Assembly: GCF_001544555.2 (NCBI RefSeq)
Contig: NZ_FCOK02000008.1
Coordinates: 124,001 to 188,000, forward strand
Direction of reading: 5' to 3'
Origin: Caballeronia udeis
GTDB lineage: Bacteria > Pseudomonadota > Gammaproteobacteria > Burkholderiales > Burkholderiaceae
Length of the DNA: 64,000 nt
The notes below the pieces were generated by a model. The model was not told the DNA's origin, searched no databases, and saw only the letters and a program-made list of their open reading frames with translations. Below are positions 49,194 to 57,502 of this stretch, piece after piece; position 1 is the stretch's first letter; every line of letters begins with the position of its first letter. The translations under genes were made by a program, and so were the position numbers.

Positions 49194-49231
49194 AAATTTA
49201 GCGAGGAATGGCCGCGGGATCCGTTTGGAAT

Positions 49232-49478
49232 TCAGGCACGCGCTGCCGCATAACGGCGCGCGACTTCAGTCCAGTTGATCACGTTATAAAACGCGGCTAT
49301 GTACTCCGGCCGCGATTCTCATACTTCAGGTAGTACGCATGTTCCCAGACATCCAGCCCGAGAACAGGGTGATTGCCTGACATCAATCCCGCCATCAGCG
49401 GACTGTCCTGATTACACGTATTTTCCACGACGAGGCGTCCCTGCTTGTCGACGCAAAGCCACGCCTGGCCGCTGTCCC
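49232..49478 (-). pseudogene. Fe/Mn superoxide dismutase C-terminal remnant, frameshifted
   Basis: The minus strand reads [22 protein letters not shown], then [19 protein letters not shown], the unmistakable C-terminal half of an iron/manganese superoxide dismutase with its metal-binding DVWEHAYY motif. After ENR the frame shifts by one missing base, and the protein continues in the next frame as [20 protein letters not shown] to a stop at 49232. The N-terminal half is absent; at about 49465-49480 the sequence changes into an alpha/beta hydrolase. It is a non-functional remnant left by a deletion. Confidence 0.85.
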
Positions 49479-49697
49479 GACATGAGTGCGCTCGCCAGTG
49501 CGGTGAAATCCAGAGCGGGATGATGGCTGACGTGCGTCGAGCAACCTGCGTCCCGATTGTCAAAGCGAATCACGTGATAGCCTCGTGCTGCCAGGTCCAG
49601 GCAAAACGGAGTTGTCCAGCCTCTTGAGACCACGCTTGAGGCGGGGAGATGGCGGCTAGCGGCGCACTGATATCCATCGATAACCAGGAGAGGCAGT
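49465..49697 (-). pseudogene. Alpha/beta hydrolase N-terminal remnant
   Basis: The minus strand encodes LPLLVIDGYQ, then [25 protein letters not shown] and [17 protein letters not shown], which matches the N-terminal part of alpha/beta hydrolases with the conserved [14 protein letters not shown] motif. It lacks a start and the nucleophile, His and C-terminal regions. It runs directly into the superoxide dismutase remnant in another frame. Its 5' end abuts the beta-lactamase-like gene on the opposite strand, so the three pieces were brought together by rearrangement. Confidence 0.75.
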
Positions 49698-50756
49698 TTG
49701 GATTTTCTACAGCGGGAAGTCTTGACGGCGGCGTTGCATGAGCAGAGCGCTGCAATGGCCGTGTTTATCACAGGCAAAAACGTGCCGGTTCCCTGGGGCA
49801 TTGCGGCCGGGATGGCGGATTCGTCCACTGCAAGGCCGCTGACCGTCGACACGCCGCTGCGGGTCGCCAGCAATACCAAGACCTTTGTCGCCGCCACGGT
49901 GTTGCGCTTGTGGGAGCAGGGCATGATCGTTCTCGAGGCGCCTATCGCCGCGCTGCTTGCGCCAACGCTTGAGCGCTTGCTGGCATCCCGCGGATACCGC
50001 ACCGACACGATCACGGTCCGCCATCTCCTGAGCCATAGCGCCGGCATATACGATCACGCCGACGACCCGCGTTATTTCAAGGCGGTGCTCGCGAACCCCA
50101 CGCATCACTGGACGCGTGAGGAGCAGGTTGGCCTGTCCTGCCACTACGCTGGGCCGACCAATGCGCCGGGAAAGGAGTACCGGTATTCCGATACGGGGTA
50201 TGTGCTGTTGGGTGACATCGTCGAGCGCGTAACACAAGCGCCGCTGGCGGAAAGCGTTCGGCATCAGTTGCGTTTTGACGAGCGTGGGCTCGCATCAACA
50301 TGGTGGGAGATGGTTGAGTCTCAACCCGCGGGGACGCAGGCATGCGCGCGCCAGTTTCTCGACGACGAGGCCGTAACCGATGTCACCCATCTCAGCGCGA
50401 CGCTCGATCTTTATGGCGGCGGAGGGTTGGTCATGTCGGTTCGTGATCTTGCCACGTTCCAGCAGGACCTCTTCGAGAACCGCGTGTTCGATAATCCAGG
50501 CACGCTCGCGGAGATGCTGCGCCAAGGTGACCATGAGGGCGCTGAGGAATATCGGCTGGGTATGTCAGTGAAGCGCGTGGGTGGACGGGAGTGTTATTCG
50601 CATGCCGGGTTCTGGGGAACCGCGGTTTATTACTCACCGCATGCCGGGGTATCGGTTGCAGGCTTTACCACCCACCGTGCCGGGCGGCCGGCGCTGGTCG
50701 AGCTTTTGGAGCGCGCGGTGCGCGCGGCTGCGGAAGGGGGCGAAGAGCAAGATTAG
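49698..50756 (+). CDS. Serine beta-lactamase family protein (class C-like fold)
   Basis: This 352-residue protein belongs to the beta-lactamase/penicillin-binding-protein-like serine hydrolase family. The SxxK motif is SNTK in LRVASNTKTFVAATVL (about residues 57-61), the second motif is YSD in YRYSDTGYVLLGDI, and the third is HAG in CYSHAGFWG. There is no signal peptide, so it would be cytoplasmic, or its leader was lost. The start is a TTG with AGGAGAGG four bases upstream. That ribosome site lies within the reverse complement of the adjacent hydrolase remnant. The substrate is unknown; esterase or D-peptidase activity is as likely as beta-lactamase. Confidence 0.85.
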   Translation: MDFLQREVLTAALHEQSAAMAVFITGKNVPVPWGIAAGMADSSTARPLTVDTPLRVASNTKTFVAATVLRLWEQGMIVLEAPIAALLAPTLERLLASRGYRTDTITVRHLLSHSAGIYDHADDPRYFKAVLANPTHHWTREEQVGLSCHYAGPTNAPGKEYRYSDTGYVLLGDIVERVTQAPLAESVRHQLRFDERGLASTWWEMVESQPAGTQACARQFLDDEAVTDVTHLSATLDLYGGGGLVMSVRDLATFQQDLFENRVFDNPGTLAEMLRQGDHEGAEEYRLGMSVKRVGGRECYSHAGFWGTAVYYSPHAGVSVAGFTTHRAGRPALVELLERAVRAAAEGGEEQD

Positions 50757-50845
50757 AAAGGCGGGACATCATGCAGATGAATATTTATGCAATGAGTCTT
50801 GCTAATAAAATACTTCGTTATGCTGGGCAATTTATCAACGATCGA

Positions 50846-50871
50846 TGCAGGCGCCGGATTGGGCGCCTGCA
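50846..50871. terminator. Hairpin between convergent genes
   Basis: TGCAGGCGCC and GGCGCCTGCA form a perfect 10-base stem around a six-base loop. It lies between the beta-lactamase-like gene and the convergent binding-protein gene. On the minus strand it starts about 20 bases after the binding-protein stop, fitting a terminator for that operon. Confidence 0.65.
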
Positions 50872-50892
50872 CGTGGCCTGATCAGCGAAAGA

Positions 50893-52041
50893 CTAAGCGC
50901 CGCTACCACCCACGGTCCGAAGGCTCTTCCATTGCCCCTGCTGCACCTGGAACAAAGTATAGGGCGGCTTGATCAAGTCGCCGTAGGGATCGAACGCAAT
51001 CTTGCCGGTGATGCCTGTCACGGTGACCTTCGCCAGGCTGTCCGTAATCTTCTGCCGATCAAGCGAATTGGCGTTTTCAATGGCCTTTATCATCGCCAGC
51101 GCGGCGTCATACGCAAACGGCGCATAGAGTTCGACGTCCTGGTTGAAGCGGGCCTTGTACCGCTTGCCGAAGTCCTGGGCCGCAGGCAACTTGTCCAGCG
51201 CAGGACCCGGCTCCAGATCTTGCGTGCCTTCGCCGGAGGGGCCGGCGATCTGCAGGAACGCGTTGCTCTTGAGCGCACCCGCACCAAAGAGCTGCGCCTG
51301 CATGCCGAGCGAACGCATCTGTTTGACAAGCATTGCCCCTTGCTCGTCCAGGCCGCCGAAGAAGATCATGTCGACGTTCTTGCTCTTCAACGTGGTCAGG
51401 ACCGCGCGAAAGTCGACGGCTTTGTCATTCGTGAACTCGCGGTCGACAATATTGCCGTTCGCTTCCTTTACGCCCTTCTCGAAGGCGTCCGCCAAGCCTT
51501 GCCCGAACGCCGTGCGGTCGTCGATGATGCCAATTCGCTTCGCCTTCATTTGCTCGACGACGAAGTGACCCGCGACAACACCGCCAATACCATCGTGGCC
51601 CATCGTTCGGAACACATTCTTGAAGCCTTGCTTCGTCAGTTGCGGATTGGTCGATCCCGGCGTGATCATGGCGACGTCGGCCTGATGGTAGACCGCCGAT
51701 GCCGGAATGCTGCACCCCGAGTTGTAGTGGCCAATCACACCAACAACACCGTCGTCGACCAGCTTCTGGGCGGCCTGGATTGCAAAGCGCGGATCGGCCT
51801 GATCGTCCTGCACGTCCAGGACGAACTTCACCGGCTTGCCGTCGACGGTCGGATTCTTCGCGTTCTCCTCGTCGAGCGCGAGTTGCGCGCCGTATTGCAA
51901 GTCCTTGCCGACGCGCGCGACCGGTCCCGTTAGCGGCGCGGCAAAACCGATCTTGACCACCTCCGGTTCGGCTCCGTATGAAGGCACATGCGCGCCTATC
52001 ATCCCAAGTGCAATTGCGACAACCAGGTTTCGACGTTTCAT
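50893..52041 (-). CDS. Branched-chain amino-acid type (LivJ/LivK) binding protein
   Basis: This 382-residue protein is a family-4 periplasmic binding protein. A signal peptide ends near SYGA (about residue 23). The mature part has VKIGFAAPLTGPVARVGKDLQYGAQLAL, GVIGHYNSGCSIPASAVY and ITPGSTNPQLT, the alpha-amino-acid binding signature of LivJ/LivK. AAGGA lies eight bases before the ATG. No permease or ATPase genes are nearby, so it either uses a shared transporter encoded elsewhere or serves as a sensor. It lies 37 bases downstream of the DadA-like gene and is probably co-transcribed with it. Confidence 0.93.
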   Translation of the reverse strand: MKRRNLVVAIALGMIGAHVPSYGAEPEVVKIGFAAPLTGPVARVGKDLQYGAQLALDEENAKNPTVDGKPVKFVLDVQDDQADPRFAIQAAQKLVDDGVVGVIGHYNSGCSIPASAVYHQADVAMITPGSTNPQLTKQGFKNVFRTMGHDGIGGVVAGHFVVEQMKAKRIGIIDDRTAFGQGLADAFEKGVKEANGNIVDREFTNDKAVDFRAVLTTLKSKNVDMIFFGGLDEQGAMLVKQMRSLGMQAQLFGAGALKSNAFLQIAGPSGEGTQDLEPGPALDKLPAAQDFGKRYKARFNQDVELYAPFAYDAALAMIKAIENANSLDRQKITDSLAKVTVTGITGKIAFDPYGDLIKPPYTLFQVQQGQWKSLRTVGGSGA

Positions 52042-52078
52042 GATGTCAGTCCTTGTCTCATGGAGACTGCTGCGGTGG

Positions 52079-53311
52079 TTAAAAACGACTTGGGCTATAG
52101 GGATTCAGGTCGAACGGAGGAGTGCGGCCGGCCACGAGATCGGCCACTACGCTGCCCGTCACGCCGCCTAGCGTGACGCCCAGATGCTGATGTCCGAACG
52201 CATAGACCACGCGCGGCGAAGCGCTTGATCGCCCGATCACCGGCAAGCCATCCGGCAGGCTTGGCCGGAAGCCGAGCCAGGTGCTGTCGGGCTGAGGCAG
52301 GCCGGGTAGCGCTTGTTGCGCGGAAGTAGTCAGCAAGCTTAGGAGCGCCGGATTTTTCCGCGGCCCGAAGCCACCGAGTTCGACTGTGCCGGCGGCGCGG
52401 ATGCCGCCTGTCATCGGCGTCATGTAGAAGCCGCGTTCGGCCCAGCCGCAGGGGCGGGAAAGCAGATGCGACGTGAAGGGAAAGTGCACGTGATAGCCGC
52501 GCTCCGTGTCGAGCGGAACGCGGTCGCCGCATTGCCGCGCCAAGCGTTTCGAAAATGCGCCGGTGCAGACAATCACGTGTTCGGCGCCATGCGTGCGGCC
52601 GGTTTCATCGATGAGATGCACGCCGTTGCGTTGCGGCTCGATGGTGTTGATGGCGACTCGCTCGTGCTGAAGACCCTGGGCCAGCATCGACGCATGCAGC
52701 GCCTGTAGAAAGCCGCGCGGGTCACTGAGAAACCAGCTGCCGCTGAACAGGGTGCCGTGCTCGAAGATCGGTGCGAGACCAGGTTCGATCCGGCGGATAC
52801 CGTCCCGATCGACGGTGTCGAACTGCACGCCGAGCGAGCGGCGCAAGTCGAGTGACGGCTGTGCTGCCTTGAACGATCCCGGGTTCGAGTAAAGATACAG
52901 GCACTCACGCTGCTGCACGAAGCTCGCAAGCGTGCTTGTGGCCAGCATCTCCCGGTAACCTTCGAACGCTCGCGACAAGATGCTGGCGAGCGCGCGGGCG
53001 CTGTGTTCGTAGCGGCTCTGCGTTGCGCTCAGCATGAAACGCGCGAGCCAGGGAGCAAGTTGCGGCAGGTAAACCCAGCGAATCCGCAACGGACTCGTCG
53101 ATGAAAACAGAAAGCGCGGCAGGTTGCGAAACACGTCCGGGTTGTTGACCGGGATGCATCCGTAGTTCGCAAAGGTGCCGGCGTTGCCGTACGACGCCGC
53201 TTCGCCCGGGCCTTGCGGGTCGAGGAGCGTCACGCGATGCCCGTCGCGGATCAGCCAGTACGCGCACGACAAGCCGATGAAACCCGAGCCCAGGACAGCG
53301 ACTTCAGCCAT
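52079..53311 (-). CDS. DadA-like FAD-dependent D-amino-acid dehydrogenase/oxidase
   Basis: This 410-residue flavoprotein belongs to the DAO family with closest resemblance to D-amino-acid dehydrogenase DadA. The FAD motif GSGFIGLSCAYWLIRDGHRVTLLD opens the protein, followed by AASYGNAGTFANYGCIPVNNP, a typical DadA segment. Later motifs are DTERGYHVHFP and LGFRPSLPDGLPVIGRS, then FGHQHLGVTLGGVTG near the C-terminus. It would oxidise D-amino acids to 2-oxo acids and ammonia at the inner membrane face. GGAAG precedes the ATG at 53311. It is transcribed divergently from the MocR regulator and followed by a binding-protein gene. Confidence 0.9.
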   Translation of the reverse strand: MAEVAVLGSGFIGLSCAYWLIRDGHRVTLLDPQGPGEAASYGNAGTFANYGCIPVNNPDVFRNLPRFLFSSTSPLRIRWVYLPQLAPWLARFMLSATQSRYEHSARALASILSRAFEGYREMLATSTLASFVQQRECLYLYSNPGSFKAAQPSLDLRRSLGVQFDTVDRDGIRRIEPGLAPIFEHGTLFSGSWFLSDPRGFLQALHASMLAQGLQHERVAINTIEPQRNGVHLIDETGRTHGAEHVIVCTGAFSKRLARQCGDRVPLDTERGYHVHFPFTSHLLSRPCGWAERGFYMTPMTGGIRAAGTVELGGFGPRKNPALLSLLTTSAQQALPGLPQPDSTWLGFRPSLPDGLPVIGRSSASPRVVYAFGHQHLGVTLGGVTGSVVADLVAGRTPPFDLNPYSPSRF

Positions 53312-53446
53312 TATTTCTTCCCGTGGGTGGCAGTGGTGCCCAATGAATGTGCCGATGACGGTTGATGTGCCACGCGTGTCTCCTCCTGTAATACAGTTCG
53401 GGACCGTGCAGGCAGTGCATTGCCAGACAAACGATGTAGACATGCT

Positions 53447-53488
53447 CACACAAAGTTTTTTTGTGTGCAATTGATTTGTCTTTGTGTG
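53447..53488. promoter_or_regulatory. Candidate MocR operator: inverted plus direct repeats
   Basis: CACACAAA (53447-53454) and TTTGTGTG (53460-53467) form a perfect palindrome with a five-base centre. A third copy TTTGTGTG lies at 53481-53488, exactly 21 bases after the second, two DNA turns. It sits between the divergent DadA-like and MocR genes. A fourth copy, CACACAAA, lies at 53677-53684 inside the start of the regulator gene. This arrangement of inverted and direct repeats is typical of MocR regulator sites. Confidence 0.75.
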
Positions 53489-53658
53489 GACTTAGGGAGT
53501 TTCCCTGAATCCGTGCGGATTTTTGTGCTGATTGTGCGCGAATCCCTGTACGCTGAGGGTGCTTAAAAGGCTTGCCTTGTGCCGAAGCGTGCGGATTGCG
53601 ACTCGCCGGGGCCAGGATGTATCGGCTCAATGAGTTTTTGTATGGAGATATGGGTTGA

Positions 53659-55083
53659 ATGAAGATTGAAAAGAGCCACACAAACGCGGTCGATAACCTT
53701 CAGACAAAGAGGCGCGAGGCCACGTATCTCGAGGTGTCGCGCACGTTGGAAGAAAAGGTGCGCAACGGCCTGTACCCGCCCGGTAGCCGGCTGCCGCCGC
53801 AACGCGACCTGGCTGCGGAACTTGGCATCAATGTGTCGACCGTATCGCGGGCATACAAGGAATTGCAGGCGCGCGGACTGATTGTGGCGAGCAAGCGGCG
53901 CGGCTCGATCGTGACGGGCGGGGCGATGCCGTCGGTGCACGGCACGTTGGCGCGCGGCGCGAACGGCGAAGCAGCGTCGAATGCGGTGATCGACCTGACT
54001 GTCAACCGTCCTGCCACGGGTGAATTCCTGACGCAGCTTGCGCGGACGATGGCGAGCGTCGCGCGCGATTCACGTTTTCCGGAGACGCAGGAGTACCAGC
54101 CGCCGCAAGGCCCCGACTGGGCGCGCGCAGCCGGGGCGCGATGGATGACGGCACCGGGCTTTACGCCAACGCCGGACAACGTAGTCGTCACGAGTGGTGC
54201 GCAACATGGTCTGTATGCAGTCTTGAGTAGTCTGATGGGGCACGACGGTGTGATCCTCTCGGACCAGTTGACTTACTACGGGCTGAAGGCGCTTGCGCCG
54301 GTGTTCCAGTTTGAACTCGTCGGCATTCCGAGCGATCACGACGGTTTGCTGCCGGACCAGCTCGAGGACGCATGCCGGCGCATGCGCGTGAAGGCGATCT
54401 TCACCGTGCCGAATCTGCAGAACCCGACCGTAGTCACAATGAGCCTTGCGCGGCGCACCGCGCTCGTCGAGATCGCGCGCCGGCATCACATTGCCATTAT
54501 CGAAGATGACGTCTACGGGCCTTTGGTGAGCACGCGTTTGCCTACCATCGCGAGTCTTTGTCCGGAGCTGACGTTCCATGTTGCTTCAACGTCGAAGATC
54601 CTGGCGCCGGGACTGCGAGTGGGCTACGTGCTTACGCCACCCAATGGCGCTGCGCTCGCAGCCGAGGCTGTGCGCACTACGGCCTGGATGCCCGCACCGC
54701 TGTCGACCCTCATCACCACACGGTGGATCGAGGACGGCACCGCCAGGACCATTCTGGATGCACAGCGCACCGAGTTGGCTGCGCGGCAGGAACTCGCGCG
54801 CGACCTGTTGCCGGAAGAGCACCTGAATAGCGACCCGGCATGCATGTTTGTCTGGATGCGCGTGCCGGCGCCGTGGCGTTCCGACGATTTCGCGGCGAAT
54901 GCGCTCGCTCGCGGCGTTAGCGTCATGCCCGCATCGGCGTTCGCCGTGGATCGCTCGACGATCGAGCATGGCGTGCGGATCAACCTTGCGTGCGCGACCT
55001 CGCGTGACCAGCTGGCGAGTGCATTGCAGATCGTTGCGCAAACGCTGCGCGACAGGCCGCGGGCGTTGTTCGGCACCATCTAG
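53659..55083 (+). CDS. MocR-type GntR/aminotransferase regulator
   Basis: This 474-residue protein joins a GntR winged helix (about residues 22-88, YPPGSRLPPQRDLAAELGINVSTVSRAYKEL) to a fold-type I aminotransferase domain (about 110-470). The aminotransferase part has NPTVVTMSLARR, IIEDDVYGPL and the PLP lysine in ASTSKILAPGLRVGYVL. MocR proteins sense PLP together with an amino compound and control adjacent catabolic or transport genes. It diverges from the DadA-like gene and shares with it a region full of TTTGTGTG half-sites, so it most likely regulates that operon and itself. Confidence 0.94.
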   Translation: MKIEKSHTNAVDNLQTKRREATYLEVSRTLEEKVRNGLYPPGSRLPPQRDLAAELGINVSTVSRAYKELQARGLIVASKRRGSIVTGGAMPSVHGTLARGANGEAASNAVIDLTVNRPATGEFLTQLARTMASVARDSRFPETQEYQPPQGPDWARAAGARWMTAPGFTPTPDNVVVTSGAQHGLYAVLSSLMGHDGVILSDQLTYYGLKALAPVFQFELVGIPSDHDGLLPDQLEDACRRMRVKAIFTVPNLQNPTVVTMSLARRTALVEIARRHHIAIIEDDVYGPLVSTRLPTIASLCPELTFHVASTSKILAPGLRVGYVLTPPNGAALAAEAVRTTAWMPAPLSTLITTRWIEDGTARTILDAQRTELAARQELARDLLPEEHLNSDPACMFVWMRVPAPWRSDDFAANALARGVSVMPASAFAVDRSTIEHGVRINLACATSRDQLASALQIVAQTLRDRPRALFGTI

Positions 55084-55096
55084 TTCAAGTCCGGGA

Positions 55097-55364
55097 GGCC
55101 GCGCTTTGCATCGGGCAACAAGCTCACCGGGACACCAGCCGAATTCGAAGCGGCAGTGCTCGGCTCCAGGACGCATTTCGGTACGGTCAGCGTCGATCAG
55201 GCTGAAAAGACGATTACGTTTTCGGTCAGGGAGCTTCGTTTTCGAACTGGGAAGGAGAGCGCCAGACGCGACGTTACGAATTGAAAGGGGATGAACCGAG
55301 CTATCGCCTGGCCGCCCGGCCGGACGGGAATGTCCCGATCTCGGTCTGGAAGCGGATGCGTTAG
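55097..55364 (+). pseudogene. Lipocalin-like domain protein remnant, frameshifted
   Basis: The plus strand reads RFASGNKLTGTPAEFEAAV, then THFGTVSVDQAEKTITFSV, and after a one-base loss near 55233 continues in the next frame as ASFSNWEGERQTRRYELKG and ends SVWKRMR at a stop at 55362. This matches the lipocalin-like domain family of short bacterial proteins. The N-terminal part is missing and the frame is broken, so it is a decayed gene. The remaining bases of this 440-base interval up to 55522 hold nothing else I recognise. Confidence 0.75.
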
Positions 55365-55522
55365 GGCGTGGTTTCGTCGGTTCGATGGGGACGGAGGACT
55401 CGGGTCGTGGGGCCGTTCGGCTGGCGCATCGCCAGATATATCAACACCGTTGCGATGATATGAAATGAAAGAGCGACGCGCCACGCCGCGTCGCTTGCCT
55501 TGGACGGGAAGTGCCAGGCGGG

Positions 55523-57460
55523 CTAACGCGGCGCATCAAATAGCGATTCGCCTTTTATCCCTCTCGCCTGCATCAACCGTTCGATTTCAGCGAGTACCGC
55601 GGGATCCTCGATCGTGGCGGGGATTGGCCCGGTCTTGCCGTCCGCAATCTGAACCAATGAGCGCCTGAGGATCTTTCCCGAGCGGGTTTTTGGCAAGCGT
55701 TTCACCACGAACGCCGCCTGTATGGATGTTACTGCGCCGAGATGCTCGCGTACGGCCTGCACCGCTTGCGACTCGGCCGCTGAGGGATCAATGTCGGCAC
55801 CGTCCTTGAGCACCATGAATATGACGGGTACCTGGCCCTTCAGTGGATGTGACATGGCAACGACCGCACATTCAGCAACGGGCGCGAGCCTTGCCACGAT
55901 TTCTTCGATCGCCCCCGTCGAGAGGCGATGGCCCGCGACGTTGATGACATCGTCAGTACGTCCCATCACATGAACAAAGCCATCGGCGTCGATGTATCCG
56001 GCGTCTCCCGTGTCATACCAACCTGGAAATCGCGCGAAGTATGAGCTTTCATAGCGCAAGTGGGCGTTCCAGATGCTCGTCATGACGCCCGGCGGCAACG
56101 GCAGCGCGCAGACGATATTGCCAGACACCCCACCGGGAACTTCGTTGCCGTCGTCATCGATACAACGCACGTCCCATCCGGGCATCGCGCGGCCCGCGGA
56201 TCCCCGGCGTCGCTCGCCAGCCGCTTCGTCTTGCGTAGTCGATGCGGCGATAGCCCACCCAGCCTCCGTCTGCCACCAATGATCGATGACAGGCACACCG
56301 AGCAGATTCTCCACCCAATTCGCCGTTGGCGTGTCGCAGCGTTCGCCAGCGAGAAACACTGATCTCAAGCTGCTGATGTCGTGGTGCCACCACCGCTTTC
56401 CCATGATGGATTCCTGCAGAAAATTACCTCCCGGATCTTCTTTTCGTATCGCGCGTAACGCGGTCGGTGCGGTGAACAGAACATTCACCCTGTGCTTGGC
56501 GATGACGCGCCAAAAAGATGCAGGGTCGGGTGTACCGACGGGTTTGCCTTCATATAGGACAGTGGTACATCCGTTGAGCAGGGGACCATACGTCATGTAG
56601 GAGTGGCCCACCACCCAGCCGATGTCCGAGGCCGCCCAGAACACGTCACCCGGCAGACACCGGTAGATATTGTTCATCGACCACATGAGTGCGGTCATGT
56701 AGCCACCGGTGTCGCGGACGATACCCTTGGGTGCGCCCGTGGTCCCGGACGTGTGCAGGATGTAGAGCGGATGACTCGACGCAACAGGGACAGGGCTGGT
56801 CTCGTGAGCCACGCGCATGGCGGCGTCCCAGTCGATATCCTCGGGTTTCAACGCGACAGACGCGGTTTCGCGTTGGTAGACTATGTTCGTCCCGTGCCAT
56901 GCCGCCAACTCAATTGCTTCGTCCACCTTCTCCTTGTATGGGATGCGGCGCTTGCCTTCAAACCCGCACGACGCGGTGATGACCACCTTGGGAAGGGTAT
57001 TGCGCAGCCGCGTCGCAAGTTCGTTGGCGGCGAACCCGCCGAAGACAACGCAATGCGTTGCTCCGATGCGCGCACACGCCAACATGGCGATGATCGCTTG
57101 CGGAATAACGGGCATGTAGATGACGACGATATCGCCTAAACGCACTCCCTGGCGTTGCAACACACTTGCGAACTTCGCCACCTGATCGGTGAGCGCAGAG
57201 TACGTGATCGTCTGCGCCATCCCGGTCACCGGACTTTCATAGGCGATGGCGACCTGTTCACCGCGGCCAGCCTCGACATGCCGGTCAAGGCAGTTATAGC
57301 TCGCGTTGGTGAATGCCCCATCGAACCATGAGAAGCGGTGGCCCGGCTGCTCCACAAGCACCTCGTCCCATGTCTTGATCCAGTTCACGTGCGTCGCTGC
57401 ATTTGCCCAGAAGGCTGGTGCGTCCGCCTTCCAATCGTCTCGAACCTCTTTGTAATTCAT
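55523..57460 (-). CDS. PrpE-type acyl-CoA synthetase
   Basis: This 645-residue enzyme is an AMP-forming acyl-CoA synthetase of the acetyl/propionyl-CoA synthetase group, most like PrpE. Motifs include FWANAATHVNWIKTWDEVL, the P-loop LHTSGTTGAPKGIVRDTGGY, ASDIGWVVGHSYMTYGPLL, DHWWQTEAGW and the C-terminal lysine in KTRSGKILRRSL. It activates a short-chain acid such as propionate, 3- or 4-hydroxyacid to its CoA ester. The ATG at 57460 has AGGAG upstream. It lies 42 bases after the dehydratase-family gene in one operon, which suggests its product feeds that enzyme. Confidence 0.93.
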   Translation of the reverse strand: MNYKEVRDDWKADAPAFWANAATHVNWIKTWDEVLVEQPGHRFSWFDGAFTNASYNCLDRHVEAGRGEQVAIAYESPVTGMAQTITYSALTDQVAKFASVLQRQGVRLGDIVVIYMPVIPQAIIAMLACARIGATHCVVFGGFAANELATRLRNTLPKVVITASCGFEGKRRIPYKEKVDEAIELAAWHGTNIVYQRETASVALKPEDIDWDAAMRVAHETSPVPVASSHPLYILHTSGTTGAPKGIVRDTGGYMTALMWSMNNIYRCLPGDVFWAASDIGWVVGHSYMTYGPLLNGCTTVLYEGKPVGTPDPASFWRVIAKHRVNVLFTAPTALRAIRKEDPGGNFLQESIMGKRWWHHDISSLRSVFLAGERCDTPTANWVENLLGVPVIDHWWQTEAGWAIAASTTQDEAAGERRRGSAGRAMPGWDVRCIDDDGNEVPGGVSGNIVCALPLPPGVMTSIWNAHLRYESSYFARFPGWYDTGDAGYIDADGFVHVMGRTDDVINVAGHRLSTGAIEEIVARLAPVAECAVVAMSHPLKGQVPVIFMVLKDGADIDPSAAESQAVQAVREHLGAVTSIQAAFVVKRLPKTRSGKILRRSLVQIADGKTGPIPATIEDPAVLAEIERLMQARGIKGESLFDAPR

Positions 57461-57502
57461 GGCGTCTCCTGCAGGCTCCTGTTGCTTGTGAGAAATCACG
57501 CT

